Assembly: GCF_030758345.1 (NCBI RefSeq)
Contig: NZ_JAVAMO010000004.1
Span: forward strand, 186,001 to 250,000
DNA: 64,000 nt
Source: Ruegeria discodermiae
Lineage (GTDB): Bacteria > Pseudomonadota > Alphaproteobacteria > Rhodobacterales > Rhodobacteraceae
Direction of reading: 5' to 3'
In this document: one piece after another, positions 35,221 through 43,457 of the stretch
Position numbering within the stretch: the first letter of the stretch is position 1
Layout of the letters: each line of letters starts with the position of its first letter
Notes under the pieces: model-generated
What the model was told of the DNA's origin: nothing
The model's input: the letters and a program-made list of their open reading frames with translations, nothing else
Databases searched by the model: none
Translations under genes and position numbers: made by a program

Positions 35221-35335
35221 CTGCCGCCGCGATTTGGTTGCGGCAGGCTCAAACCGACACGAAAGCGCCCCAGCGGCGATAGACCAAATGACCGGCACCC
35301 TCCTGACCGCCTCGGTCAGCCGAGGGTGTCGTTTT
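35221..35335 (+). terminator. Tandem hairpins between xsc and tauZ, the second terminator-like
   Basis: The first hairpin is CTGCCGC / GCGGCAG (35221-35227 with 35240-35246). The second is longer: GCACCCTC-CTGACCG-cct-CGGTCAG-cc-GAGGGTGT (35295-35329) followed by CGTTTT. The U-run ends where the tauZ ribosome binding site (GAGGA, 35336-35340) begins. This should partly stop transcription between xsc and tauZ. Confidence 0.65.
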
Positions 35336-35348
35336 GAGGATTAATAAG

Positions 35349-36383
35349 ATGCAAACTGCAGATTTCGCCCGAACCAAAGTACAGGGCCTTTCGGGATTTT
35401 TGCAACAGAATGGGCAAGGCTTCCTTGTCTCTGCTGTTGTCGCGGCGGCGGCGCAGTTTTTGTCAGAGCATTACGGCGCACCCGCGATGCTGATGGCCTT
35501 GCTGCTTGGCATCGCCTTTCACTTTCTGGCAGAGGACGGCCCCTGCAAACCCGGTATCGAATTCACATCGCGCACCGTGTTGCGATTTGGTGTCGCCTTG
35601 CTAGGCGCGAGGATCAGCGTCGAGCTGATGGTTGGGCTGGGTGCCGGCCTGATCACCGTGGTTATCGTCGCGGTTCTGGCCACCATCTTCTTTGGCCTGC
35701 TTGGCGCGCGACTCTTGGGTCGAGGTTGGCGCTTTGGCGTGCTGACCGGTGGGTCGGTGGCAATCTGCGGGGCGTCTGCGGCGATGGCGATCTCGGCGGT
35801 GCTGCCCAAGAACGAGCATTCAGAGCGCAATCTGATCTTCACGGTTCTGGCCGTAACGGTGCTGTCGACCGTCGCGATGATCGTCTACCCGATCCTGACC
35901 GAAATCTTCGATTTCAACTCTGAGTATTCCGGGGTTTTCCTGGGCGGCACGATCCACGATGTGGCGCAGGTAGTTGGTGCGGGTTTCTCGGTCTCGGATC
36001 AGACCGGTGAGGTCGCGACCCTGGTCAAGCTGATCCGCGTGGCAATGCTCGCCCCGGTTGTTCTGGTGATCTCGATCCTGGTGCGCAAATATGCCGATGA
36101 CAACACGACGGACGGCAAACGCCCGCCCGTGCTGCCCTTCTTTGTCGTCGGGTTCCTGATCTTTGCCGCGCTGAACTCGCTGGGCCTGATCCCTGCTGCC
36201 GTGGTGGATTTGATGAGCAGTCTCAGCCGCTGGGCCCTGCTTATCTCGATCGCGGCGGTTGGTATGAAAACCTCGCTCAAGCGCATTCTGGACGTTGGCG
36301 GTCAGGCCATTGTGCTGATCGTCGCCGAAACCATCTTCATCGCGATCTTTGTCCTCTTGGGCGTGGTACTGATCGGCCATTGA
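35349..36383 (+). CDS. tauZ: YeiH-family putative sulfate/sulfite exporter
   Basis: A 344-residue membrane protein of the YeiH/UPF0324 family with about ten helices. The motifs R-F-G-V-A-L-L-G-A-R-I-S, S-V-A-I-C-G-A-S-A-A-M-A and F-L-G-G-T-I-H-D-V-A-Q-V are typical. In sulfonate degraders TauZ follows xsc and is thought to export sulfite or sulfate. The start at 35349 has GAGGA eight bases upstream; a TTG at 35334 would overlap the terminator U-run. It lies behind a hairpin, so it may be expressed below xsc. Confidence 0.85.
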   Translation: MQTADFARTKVQGLSGFLQQNGQGFLVSAVVAAAAQFLSEHYGAPAMLMALLLGIAFHFLAEDGPCKPGIEFTSRTVLRFGVALLGARISVELMVGLGAGLITVVIVAVLATIFFGLLGARLLGRGWRFGVLTGGSVAICGASAAMAISAVLPKNEHSERNLIFTVLAVTVLSTVAMIVYPILTEIFDFNSEYSGVFLGGTIHDVAQVVGAGFSVSDQTGEVATLVKLIRVAMLAPVVLVISILVRKYADDNTTDGKRPPVLPFFVVGFLIFAALNSLGLIPAAVVDLMSSLSRWALLISIAAVGMKTSLKRILDVGGQAIVLIVAETIFIAIFVLLGVVLIGH

Positions 36384-36441
36384 TGCAGCATCATCCGCCC
36401 CATCCAGGAACGAATTCACGGAACGAAAAGGAACTCAAACC

Positions 36442-36807
36442 ATGCAAACCCATGTCATCGATATCGCCAATGACACTCCGAAATCCACCGGCCAGCGGCG
36501 CCTGGCCGACCTGCCGGATCGCGTCGTCTCGGGCGATCCGCACCATAATACCGAGATCCAGTTCACCAGCCCCGACGGCAAGCTGACCGTGGGCACCTGG
36601 ACATCGACGCCGGGCAAATGGCATGCCTTCACCGACAAGGACGAATATTGCTATATCGTCACGGGCCATTGCGCCCTGATCCACGAGGACGGCACCCGCC
36701 GGGAGTTCCGCGAGGGTGCCTCCTTCTTCATCCCGGACGGGTTTGTCGGGTTCTGGGACGTGATCGAAACCACCACGAAGCACTTCGTCATTCGGGACAC
36801 CAAATAA
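36442..36807 (+). CDS. Cupin-domain protein at the end of the taurine operon
   Basis: A 121-residue single-domain cupin of the cupin_3 (EutQ-like) type, with K-W-H-A-F-T-D-K-D-E-Y-C-Y-I-V-T-G-H in the first motif and E-G-A-S-F-F-I-P-D-G-F-V-G-F in the second. AAGGAA precedes the ATG. Only one histidine and one glutamate of the usual metal set are obvious, so it may bind a ligand rather than catalyse. It follows tauZ by 58 bases on the same strand. A function in sulfite or aldehyde handling is possible but not shown. Confidence 0.72.
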   Translation: MQTHVIDIANDTPKSTGQRRLADLPDRVVSGDPHHNTEIQFTSPDGKLTVGTWTSTPGKWHAFTDKDEYCYIVTGHCALIHEDGTRREFREGASFFIPDGFVGFWDVIETTTKHFVIRDTK

Positions 36808-36838
36808 CCCCACCTCACGTGGCGGGGTCATTGCCCCG

Positions 36839-37609
36839 TCACCGGCCCATCCAGCCCCCATCGACCACCAGAATTTCTCCGTTCACATAGTCCGATGCGG
36901 ACGAGGCAAGAAACACCGCCGGTCCGGCAAAATCCTGCGGCCTGCCCCAGCGCCCCTGCGGGATGCGCGCAAGGATCGCCTTCGAGCGGTCCGGATCATC
37001 CTGCAGCGCCTGGGTGTTGTCGGTGGCGATATAGCCCGGCGCAATGGCATTAACGTTCAATCCATGCGGTGCCCATTCATTGGCCAGCGCCTTGGTCAGT
37101 TGCCCGATCCCCCCCTTGGAGGCCGCGTAGCCCGGCACCGTGATCCCGCCCTGAAACGTCAGGAGCGAGGCGGTAAAGATGATCTTGCCCCGGCCCCGCT
37201 CGACCATCCCTCGCCCGATCTCGCGCGAGAGGATGAACTGGGCCGAGAGGTTCACCTCGATCACCTCGTCCCACCAGTCATCTGGATGCTCGGCGGCAGG
37301 CTTGCGTTTGATGGTGCCTGCATTGTTGACCAGAATGTCCGGCGCGACCACGTCAGCGGACAGTTGCGCGGCAAAACCCAGCACCGCATCGCGATCCGAA
37401 AAATCGCATTGATAGGCCCGAAAATCGCGCCCCATCGCCGTGACGGCCTGTTCCACATCGCTCCCCGAGGTCTCCAGCGTGGCCGAAACACCGACGATAT
37501 CCGCCCCGGCCTCTGCCAGTGCCTCGGCCATGCCGCGTCCGATGCCACGTTTGCACCCGGTGACCAGCGCCGTTTTGCCGCTCAGGTCAAAGCTTGCCAA
37601 GATACTCAT
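36839..37609 (-). CDS. kduD: 2-dehydro-3-deoxy-D-gluconate 5-dehydrogenase (KduD-like SDR)
   Basis: A 256-residue short-chain dehydrogenase. NAD motif T-G-C-K-R-G-I-G-R-G, N-N-A-G-T-I-K-R-K-P-A, catalytic S...Y-A-A-S-K and the late A-P-G-Y-I-A-T-D-N-T-Q-A-L are those of KduD. KduD links 3-deoxy-D-glycero-2,5-hexodiulosonate with 2-keto-3-deoxygluconate (KDG) in uronate breakdown. KdgK, which phosphorylates KDG, is encoded at 55.7 kb in the same island, which supports the call. It overlaps the upstream dehydrogenase gene by ATGA and ends the long minus-strand operon. Confidence 0.85.
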   Translation of the reverse strand: MSILASFDLSGKTALVTGCKRGIGRGMAEALAEAGADIVGVSATLETSGSDVEQAVTAMGRDFRAYQCDFSDRDAVLGFAAQLSADVVAPDILVNNAGTIKRKPAAEHPDDWWDEVIEVNLSAQFILSREIGRGMVERGRGKIIFTASLLTFQGGITVPGYAASKGGIGQLTKALANEWAPHGLNVNAIAPGYIATDNTQALQDDPDRSKAILARIPQGRWGRPQDFAGPAVFLASSASDYVNGEILVVDGGWMGR

Positions 37610-38646
37610 GCGTTTTCTCCTACCTTGATCAGGCTTTTCATCGCTATCGGGCTGCGGTCCAGCGCCTCGAAGGCGGTCTGAATTTCGGCGAGCGGGCTGA
37701 CATCGGTGATCACCGTGTCGGCGTCGATGCCACCTTCGGCGATGAGTGCGATGGCCTTTTCGTAATCCTCGGGCTCATAGACCCGTGCGCCGATCAGCTT
37801 CAACTCGCGCCAGAAGAACTGGAACAGATCGATATTGGGTTTCTGCGCGTGGATGGCGACCATGACGATCCGCGCCCGCGTCGCGGCCGCTGCCGTCATC
37901 GCATCGACCCCGGGCTGCGTGCCTGACACCTCGAACACCACATCCGCACCCTTGCCGCCGGTACGTGCCTCGACAACGGCCTGCAGATCGGACTCGACCG
38001 GGTTTACGGTGTCAAACCCCAGCGCCTCAGCGATCGCCAGCCGGTTCGGATTGACCTCCGAGATCAGCACATTGCCCCCCGCATCGCGCGCGACCATCGC
38101 CACCAATACGCCAATAGGGCCGCCGCCGATCACCACAACGTCCTCACCCGGTTGCAGCCCCGAGAGCCGCACGTCGTGACAGGCCACGGCCACGGGTTCG
38201 ATCAGCGCGGCATGGTCCATGCGCAGATCGTCGGGCAGAACATGCAGCGTATGGGCGGGAACCGTCCACAACTCCTGCATCGCACCATCGGTGTCGAGGC
38301 CGAGAAACTTCAGCTTGTGGCAGATATGCTCATGGCCCGCCTTACAGGCCGGACACTCCCCGCAAGGGTCCAGCGGACGCACCACCACTTTCTGGCCCGG
38401 TCTGACAGTCCCGACATTGGCGCCGATCGCCTCAACCGTGCCGGACATCTCATGACCGATCACGCGGTCAAAACCCACCCGCGCATCCATATTGCCGTGA
38501 TAGACATGCATGTCGGTGCCGCAAATGCCGCAATAGGCGATGCGGATCGTGACCTCATCGGCACCCGGTTCAGGCGCTGTCCTCAGTTCGACCGAGAATT
38601 TCTTGTCGCCACGATAATAGGCAGCGGTAATGGTTTGATCGCTCAT
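37606..38646 (-). CDS. Zinc-dependent MDR alcohol/sugar dehydrogenase
   Basis: A 346-residue medium-chain dehydrogenase. The catalytic zinc region is C39-G-I-C-G-T-D and G-H65-E66; the structural zinc ligands are C95, C98, C101 and C109; the NAD motif G-G-G-P-I-G is in the Rossmann domain. It resembles polyol and sugar-acid dehydrogenases such as L-idonate or gulonate 5-dehydrogenase. AAGGAGG lies before the ATG at 38646. It is coupled to kduD by a four-base overlap, so the two probably act in sequence on the same sugar-acid backbone. Confidence 0.82.
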   Translation of the reverse strand: MSDQTITAAYYRGDKKFSVELRTAPEPGADEVTIRIAYCGICGTDMHVYHGNMDARVGFDRVIGHEMSGTVEAIGANVGTVRPGQKVVVRPLDPCGECPACKAGHEHICHKLKFLGLDTDGAMQELWTVPAHTLHVLPDDLRMDHAALIEPVAVACHDVRLSGLQPGEDVVVIGGGPIGVLVAMVARDAGGNVLISEVNPNRLAIAEALGFDTVNPVESDLQAVVEARTGGKGADVVFEVSGTQPGVDAMTAAAATRARIVMVAIHAQKPNIDLFQFFWRELKLIGARVYEPEDYEKAIALIAEGGIDADTVITDVSPLAEIQTAFEALDRSPIAMKSLIKVGENA

Positions 38647-38700
38647 GATCTCGCCTCCTTGTCTAGCTTGTCTTTGCCCGCCCCGAGGACATTCCAATCG

Positions 38701-39564
38701 TCAACCGAAATGCGCTTTGAACCGGGCGATGCAGCGGCGAAACCCGGCCTCGAAATCGCCATTCCCGGGGTGGTAGACGGATTCGAAACTGATCACCCCG
38801 TCATAGCCATCTGCGCGCAGCGCATCGCCCATGGGCTGGAACTGATCGGCCAGTTGCCCCGTCCCTATCTCGCGCACCTCAAGCGTGGCCCTCGGAGTGT
38901 CGACCTTCACATCCTTGATATGGATATGGCCCAGATAGCCATCCTTCACCTCGTCATAGCCATCGGGATAAGCGCGTTCATGGCACCAGCAATTGTTGGC
39001 CGGGTCCCAGAGCACCTTCAGCGTGTCCTTGGCATCCAGATCGTCGATCAGTTTGCGGGCGGTGTAGTTGGAGTTGACCATGGTGCCGTTGCCGGTTTCG
39101 ACCACCAAGGTCACACCCGCATTGCGCGCCAGATCAACCGCCGGGGCGACTAGCGGCAGCATCGCGTCCCAGGCGCCATGCGCCACATTCCATTTCTCTG
39201 CCCCGCCGAAGCCCCAGAGTATCTGCTCTTTCTTCGGCGTCATGATGCGGACCAGCGGTGACCCCACCACATGGGCCATATCGATCACGCGATTTAGCGC
39301 GTCCATGTGCAGGCTGTGCAGATCATCGCCGAGCTTGTTGGCTGCGGTCATCCCCGCAAAGATATGGCGGCTGAGGCAACTGACCAGCTTTCCTCGGGCG
39401 CGCAGCAGCGCGTCGATCTCGCGGATCTCATTGGACGAATGATCGCCCACCTCCGTATCGCCCACGAATTGCAGTTCGGCATAGGTCAGGTCAAATTCGT
39501 CCATCACATCAACCGCGTGAACCAGATCCCGGCTGATGCCGTCACAGATTACACCAAGCTTCAT
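38701..39564 (-). CDS. Xylose-isomerase-like TIM-barrel sugar isomerase/epimerase
   Basis: A 287-residue TIM-barrel protein of the sugar phosphate isomerase/epimerase family (AP_endonuc_2). Metal-site candidates are E in L-V-V-E-T-G-N-G, D in V-L-W-D-P-A-N-N, H in G-H-I-H-I-K-D and E in I-S-F-E-S-V-Y. These four positions match the usual E-D-H-E metal set of the family. It lies 12 bases from the next upstream gene. The substrate would be an intermediate of the sugar-acid route; no closer assignment is possible from sequence. Confidence 0.75.
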   Translation of the reverse strand: MKLGVICDGISRDLVHAVDVMDEFDLTYAELQFVGDTEVGDHSSNEIREIDALLRARGKLVSCLSRHIFAGMTAANKLGDDLHSLHMDALNRVIDMAHVVGSPLVRIMTPKKEQILWGFGGAEKWNVAHGAWDAMLPLVAPAVDLARNAGVTLVVETGNGTMVNSNYTARKLIDDLDAKDTLKVLWDPANNCWCHERAYPDGYDEVKDGYLGHIHIKDVKVDTPRATLEVREIGTGQLADQFQPMGDALRADGYDGVISFESVYHPGNGDFEAGFRRCIARFKAHFG

Positions 39565-39576
39565 CTCCGCCTCTCC

Positions 39577-40464
39577 CTAGCGATGCAGTTCCGCGCCGAC
39601 GATTTCTTCCATCACGCAGGCACAGATCCAGTTATCGCCATGTGGGTACTTGGTTTTGCCCTGGTGGAAGATCTGCATCGCGCTCGCCGCCATGAAAAGC
39701 GGCACGCCAAGCTCTTCGGCCATGCTGAGCGAGATGGTCAAGTCCTTGTGCATGGTCCCGATGCCCGAGCCGGTCCCCTCGAACTTGCGATCGATGATAT
39801 TGCCAAGGGCGGTGTTGGTGATGCCGCAGCCCGCGCTTGAGGTGGAGACCACGTTGTAAAGCACCTCACCGCTCACCCCTGCCTTGGCGGCCAATGCCGC
39901 TGCTTCGAAGGTTGCGCCGAACATGGCACCGATCAGCGATTGCAGGCAGGCCTTGACCACCTGCCCCTCGCCCGGCTGCGTCCCAACCCGGTGGATCGTG
40001 GCCGAGACCGCCTCCATCACCGGTGCGAAACGATCCAGCACGTCCGCCTCACCTGCCGCCATCATGGTGAGCGTTCCACCCTGCGCGCCGGGAAACCCGC
40101 CCGAGACCGGGCTGTCAATCAGGTGGATGCCCGAGCCCTCCATCGCCGCGCCGATTTCGCGCGCCTCGGCGGGTTTGATCGTGGCGGTCAGGATCACCGC
40201 GCCGCGAGGCTGCATCTGGCCGATCAGGCCGTCCTCGCCCAGAATGACCGATTTGGCCTGATCGCCGTTCATCACCATGACATAGACCGCGTCGGAACGC
40301 GCCCCAACCTCGGCGGCGCTTACCGCAGGCGCACCGCCCATATCCGCAAAGGCCTGCATCCGCGCATCATCCAGGTCCAGACCACAGGTCTCAAATCCGT
40401 TTGCTATCAGGTTCCTGGCCAGCCCGCTGCCCATGTCGCCCAGTCCAATTACACCTACTCGCAT
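39577..40464 (-). CDS. 3-hydroxyisobutyrate-dehydrogenase-family oxidoreductase (first of three)
   Basis: A 295-residue beta-hydroxyacid dehydrogenase. The NAD(P) motif G-L-G-D-M-G-S-G opens the protein, S-P-V-S-G-G-F-P-G-A is the substrate loop, and G-E-G-Q-V-V-K carries the catalytic lysine. The family includes tartronate semialdehyde reductase, L-threonate dehydrogenase and hydroxyisobutyrate dehydrogenase. The open frame continues 21 codons upstream, but the family start M-R-V-G-V-I-G-L-G is clear. A 135-base gap separates it from the DMT gene, so an internal promoter is possible. Confidence 0.82.
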   Translation of the reverse strand: MRVGVIGLGDMGSGLARNLIANGFETCGLDLDDARMQAFADMGGAPAVSAAEVGARSDAVYVMVMNGDQAKSVILGEDGLIGQMQPRGAVILTATIKPAEAREIGAAMEGSGIHLIDSPVSGGFPGAQGGTLTMMAAGEADVLDRFAPVMEAVSATIHRVGTQPGEGQVVKACLQSLIGAMFGATFEAAALAAKAGVSGEVLYNVVSTSSAGCGITNTALGNIIDRKFEGTGSGIGTMHKDLTISLSMAEELGVPLFMAASAMQIFHQGKTKYPHGDNWICACVMEEIVGAELHR

Positions 40465-40599
40465 ATCAACTTCCCAGTTTCTTCCGGTGTCACCGGTGTT
40501 GCGTCTGGCGCCTTGGCGCCGGTTCAAGCCGGGGTTTCAGGCGCTATGCAATGCGCCGGGCGGTCCGGAAGACACCCCGTGCCCTATTTGAATGGCGCG

Positions 40600-41502
40600 C
40601 TAAGATACCGCGCCAGCAGGACGATCCCGCTTGCGTTCCCGTTGCCAGATGATCACGCCGGACAGAACGATCAGCGCCGCGCCCAGCAAGGTCGCGGCAT
40701 CTGGCAGTTGATCAAACACGATATAACTGGCGATCGTGAGGTAGATGAGAAAGCTGTAGGAGAACGGCATCAGCACGCTTGCCGTGGCAAAGCGATGTGC
40801 GCGGGTCAGAAGCTCGTGCCCGGCCCAGGCGCAGGCTCCCAATGCCACCCACAGCGTCAGGACCAAAGGATCGGAAGAGGGCTGCCAGATCGCAATGGCA
40901 AACGGCGCAAGAAGTACCGTCCCCACCGCGCCGGTAAAGAACTGCATGGTGCGGCTGCTGACCTCACCCGCCAGATGCCGGGTCAGCAGGGCATAAATCG
41001 CAAGGCCCGTCGCATTCAGGATCGCGAGCGGTGCCGCCCAGTGGAAATCAGCGCCAAACGGGTTGATGGCCACCAGCACGCCAACAAATCCCAACAGGAT
41101 CGCGCCCCAGCGCCAGGGCCCGACATGCTCTCCCAGCAGCGGGACGGATAGCAGGCAGACGATGATCGGGGCCGAGAACATGATCGCGGAGACAAGCGTC
41201 AGCGACAGGTAGGTCAGCACAAAGAAGTTACCGACCGTCGCCAAAGCCAGCGACGCCGCCCGGAGCGTCAAGAGCCCGAAATGCCTGCGAATGGGCGCAA
41301 TCGGCCCCAACCCGCGCAGCCCCGCCTCGCTGAGCGAGATCACGAAATGGCCCGCATAGCGCAAGAAGGCCAGTTGCAAGGCCGGAAGCCCCAGCGCCAG
41401 CATCCATTTGACCGAGGTATCGACGACGGAAAACAGCAGATAGGCCGTCAGCATCATCACGATGCCCAGCGTGGGACGGTCAGAGAGCACCGGGGCCGTC
41501 AA
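40600..41502 (-). CDS. DMT-family (EamA) transporter
   Basis: A 300-residue membrane protein with about ten helices arranged as two EamA repeats, an exporter or importer of small metabolites. No ATG gives a full-length N-terminus. I use the TTG at 41502, four bases after the stop of the upstream dehydrogenase with TGAGG nearby, because it gives the family length; a GTG at 41490 is also possible. It may move an intermediate or overflow product of the sugar-acid pathway. Confidence 0.75.
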   Translation of the reverse strand: MTAPVLSDRPTLGIVMMLTAYLLFSVVDTSVKWMLALGLPALQLAFLRYAGHFVISLSEAGLRGLGPIAPIRRHFGLLTLRAASLALATVGNFFVLTYLSLTLVSAIMFSAPIIVCLLSVPLLGEHVGPWRWGAILLGFVGVLVAINPFGADFHWAAPLAILNATGLAIYALLTRHLAGEVSSRTMQFFTGAVGTVLLAPFAIAIWQPSSDPLVLTLWVALGACAWAGHELLTRAHRFATASVLMPFSYSFLIYLTIASYIVFDQLPDAATLLGAALIVLSGVIIWQRERKRDRPAGAVS

Positions 41503-41506
41503 TGCC

Positions 41507-42403
41507 TCAGCCCGGTTTGGTCGCGAAACGCGCCACAAAGTGGTCAAGCATCTGGCTGACCATGTCATCGCCGCGCCCTTCATCCACCGCTTCGCGCAGC
41601 GCGCCCAGCGCCGCCGGGGCCATCTGCGAGGAAACCCCCGCATCACGTGCCATCTGGTCGTAATAGCCCACATCCTTGGCGGCATTCTTGATGGCAAAGG
41701 CCAGCATCGCCGGATTGCCATCAACCCCATAGGCCTTGACGAAATCCATCATGCCCGAATGCAGCGGCCCGGCGGCCATCACGTCGTAGACGCTCTGCCG
41801 CGGCACACCGGCGATATCGGCCATGGCGAAAGCCTCGGCCATGGCATTGGCCACGGTCATGCCGAAGAAATTGTTGATCAGTTTCGTGGTGTGGCCCGCA
41901 CCCGTGTCACCTAGATGAAAGACATTCTCGCCCAGATCATCCAGCACCGGCTTGACCCTGTCATACGCCGCCTTGTCCCCCGCCGTCATGATGTTGAGCT
42001 GCCCCTCCAGCGCATGTGAGGGCGTCCGGCCCAGCGGCGCATCCAGATAGCTGCCTCCGGCGTCGGCGACCTCTGCGGCCAGCGCCCGGGTGCTGGCGGG
42101 CAGCGAGGTGCCGAAATCCACCACCACAGCGCCAGGCCGCAACCCGGCGATCACGCCATCGGGGCCACGCATCCGGCCCTCCACACTGGCCGAAGTGTCC
42201 ATACACAGCATCACCACATCGCTGGCTTCGGCAACCTCCCGCGCGGTGCCGATCTCAGCCGCACCGCGCGCCACCGCCGCATCGATATTGGGACGGGACC
42301 GGTTGGCGGTGACCGTCACATGATAGCCCCGATCCTGCAGCCGGTTGACCATGGCCGAACCCATAAGACCGAGACCGATGAATCCGATGTCAGGTTTGTT
42401 CAT
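41507..42403 (-). CDS. 3-hydroxyisobutyrate-dehydrogenase-family oxidoreductase (second of three)
   Basis: A 298-residue enzyme starting with I-G-F-I-G-L-G-L-M-G-S-A, with substrate loop L-D-A-P-L-G-R-T-P-S and the catalytic lysine in G-A-G-H-T-T-K-L-I-N-N. The P-L-G-R-T substrate loop differs from the P-V-S-G-G of the other two copies, so its substrate is probably different. It lies between the Gfo/Idh gene (18-base gap) and the DMT transporter. Confidence 0.82.
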   Translation of the reverse strand: MNKPDIGFIGLGLMGSAMVNRLQDRGYHVTVTANRSRPNIDAAVARGAAEIGTAREVAEASDVVMLCMDTSASVEGRMRGPDGVIAGLRPGAVVVDFGTSLPASTRALAAEVADAGGSYLDAPLGRTPSHALEGQLNIMTAGDKAAYDRVKPVLDDLGENVFHLGDTGAGHTTKLINNFFGMTVANAMAEAFAMADIAGVPRQSVYDVMAAGPLHSGMMDFVKAYGVDGNPAMLAFAIKNAAKDVGYYDQMARDAGVSSQMAPAALGALREAVDEGRGDDMVSQMLDHFVARFATKPG

Positions 42404-42421
42404 TTACAGCCCTCCCAGGCG

Positions 42422-43450
42422 TTAGGATTTTGCAAATTCAGGCACATGCGCACCCTTGCGGGTCTTGATATCGGCGGCCAGCAGGGCCTCGATCCGGCAG
42501 GTTGCCTCAAGCGTCCGGCTGGCATCTTCCAGATTGATGATCGGCGCAGTATCCCCACCTATCACGTCGATAAAGTGATCGAGCTGCGCCTCAAGCGGGA
42601 CAGCGCTTTGCACCGGCAATTGCGCGGGCTGAGGTGCTTGCGACCAGTCTTGCGCACCGGTCCAGAGCGTCAGAGATGGGAAAGAAACGGCGCCTTTTGT
42701 GCCGGTGATCCACCACATATCCTGACCGCTGCTCGCGATGTTGGGGTTTTCATCCGTTGCCGCCTCGAACCCCCAGGGGCTTGGCGTGGTATCGGCGAAG
42801 CTGATTGTCCCGCAAGCACCGGAGTCGAACCGAAGCGCCACAGCCCCGCTTTCAACCCGTGCACCGTTGCGCTGATGATCCGTGCCAAAGCCGCAGATAT
42901 CGGTGATCTCGCCCAGCACGAAACGCAGCAGGTCGATGTCATGGACCAGATTGATCATCACCGGGCTGCCCTCGGACTGACGCCAGAGCGTGTGGAAATA
43001 GTCGTCGGGCTTGCGCATCGACCAGATCAGCGTCGAATTCACCGGATCGCCTATGGCCCCGGAGGTGATCACCTCGCGCAGTTGGCGCACAGCCGGGTGA
43101 TAGCGGCGGTGATGCCCGACGAGACAGCGCACATTTGCCCGCGCCGCGCTGCATGCCAGTTCATGCGCTTGTTCCACCGTGGTCGCCACGGGCTTTTCGA
43201 TCAGCATATGCCAGCCGCGCGCGGCGCAATGCGCGCCCTGTGGGTGATGCAGCCCGGTCGGCGTTGCAATGATCGCGCCGTCAACCTCCACATCTACATC
43301 AAAGAGATCCTGAAAGAACGGTGCCGTTCCATCCGAGCGCGCCGGATCCGCATCAACCACCCCGGCAAGATGGCAGCGCGGATGCTGGCGCACCGCCTGC
43401 ACATGACGACTGCCGATCAGCCCGGCCCCTATGACGAGAATGCGCTTCAC
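42422..43450 (-). CDS. Gfo/Idh/MocA-family oxidoreductase
   Basis: A 342-residue dehydrogenase. The NAD motif R-I-L-V-I-G-A-G-L-I-G-S-R-H is at the very N-terminus, and I-E-K-P-V-A-T-T and V-H-D-I-D-L-L-R provide the family's catalytic lysine and histidine. I use a GTG start at 43450, because GAGGGA lies six bases upstream and it places the NAD motif correctly; an ATG at 43477 would overlap the upstream oxygenase. These enzymes oxidise a sugar or sugar-acid hydroxyl. Confidence 0.82.
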   Translation of the reverse strand: MKRILVIGAGLIGSRHVQAVRQHPRCHLAGVVDADPARSDGTAPFFQDLFDVDVEVDGAIIATPTGLHHPQGAHCAARGWHMLIEKPVATTVEQAHELACSAARANVRCLVGHHRRYHPAVRQLREVITSGAIGDPVNSTLIWSMRKPDDYFHTLWRQSEGSPVMINLVHDIDLLRFVLGEITDICGFGTDHQRNGARVESGAVALRFDSGACGTISFADTTPSPWGFEAATDENPNIASSGQDMWWITGTKGAVSFPSLTLWTGAQDWSQAPQPAQLPVQSAVPLEAQLDHFIDVIGGDTAPIINLEDASRTLEATCRIEALLAADIKTRKGAHVPEFAKS

Positions 43451-43457
43451 CTGTCCC

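Noticed and set aside
33301-35298. 665-codon minus-strand frame opposite xsc
   Set aside because: xsc on the plus strand is unmistakable, and the antisense translation shows only Asp/His/Arg-rich low-information sequence.
36807-36828. Imperfect hairpin ACCCC...GGGGT between the cupin gene and kduD
   Set aside because: It has internal mismatches and no T-run on either strand, so it is too weak to call a terminator, although a terminator would be expected between these convergent genes.
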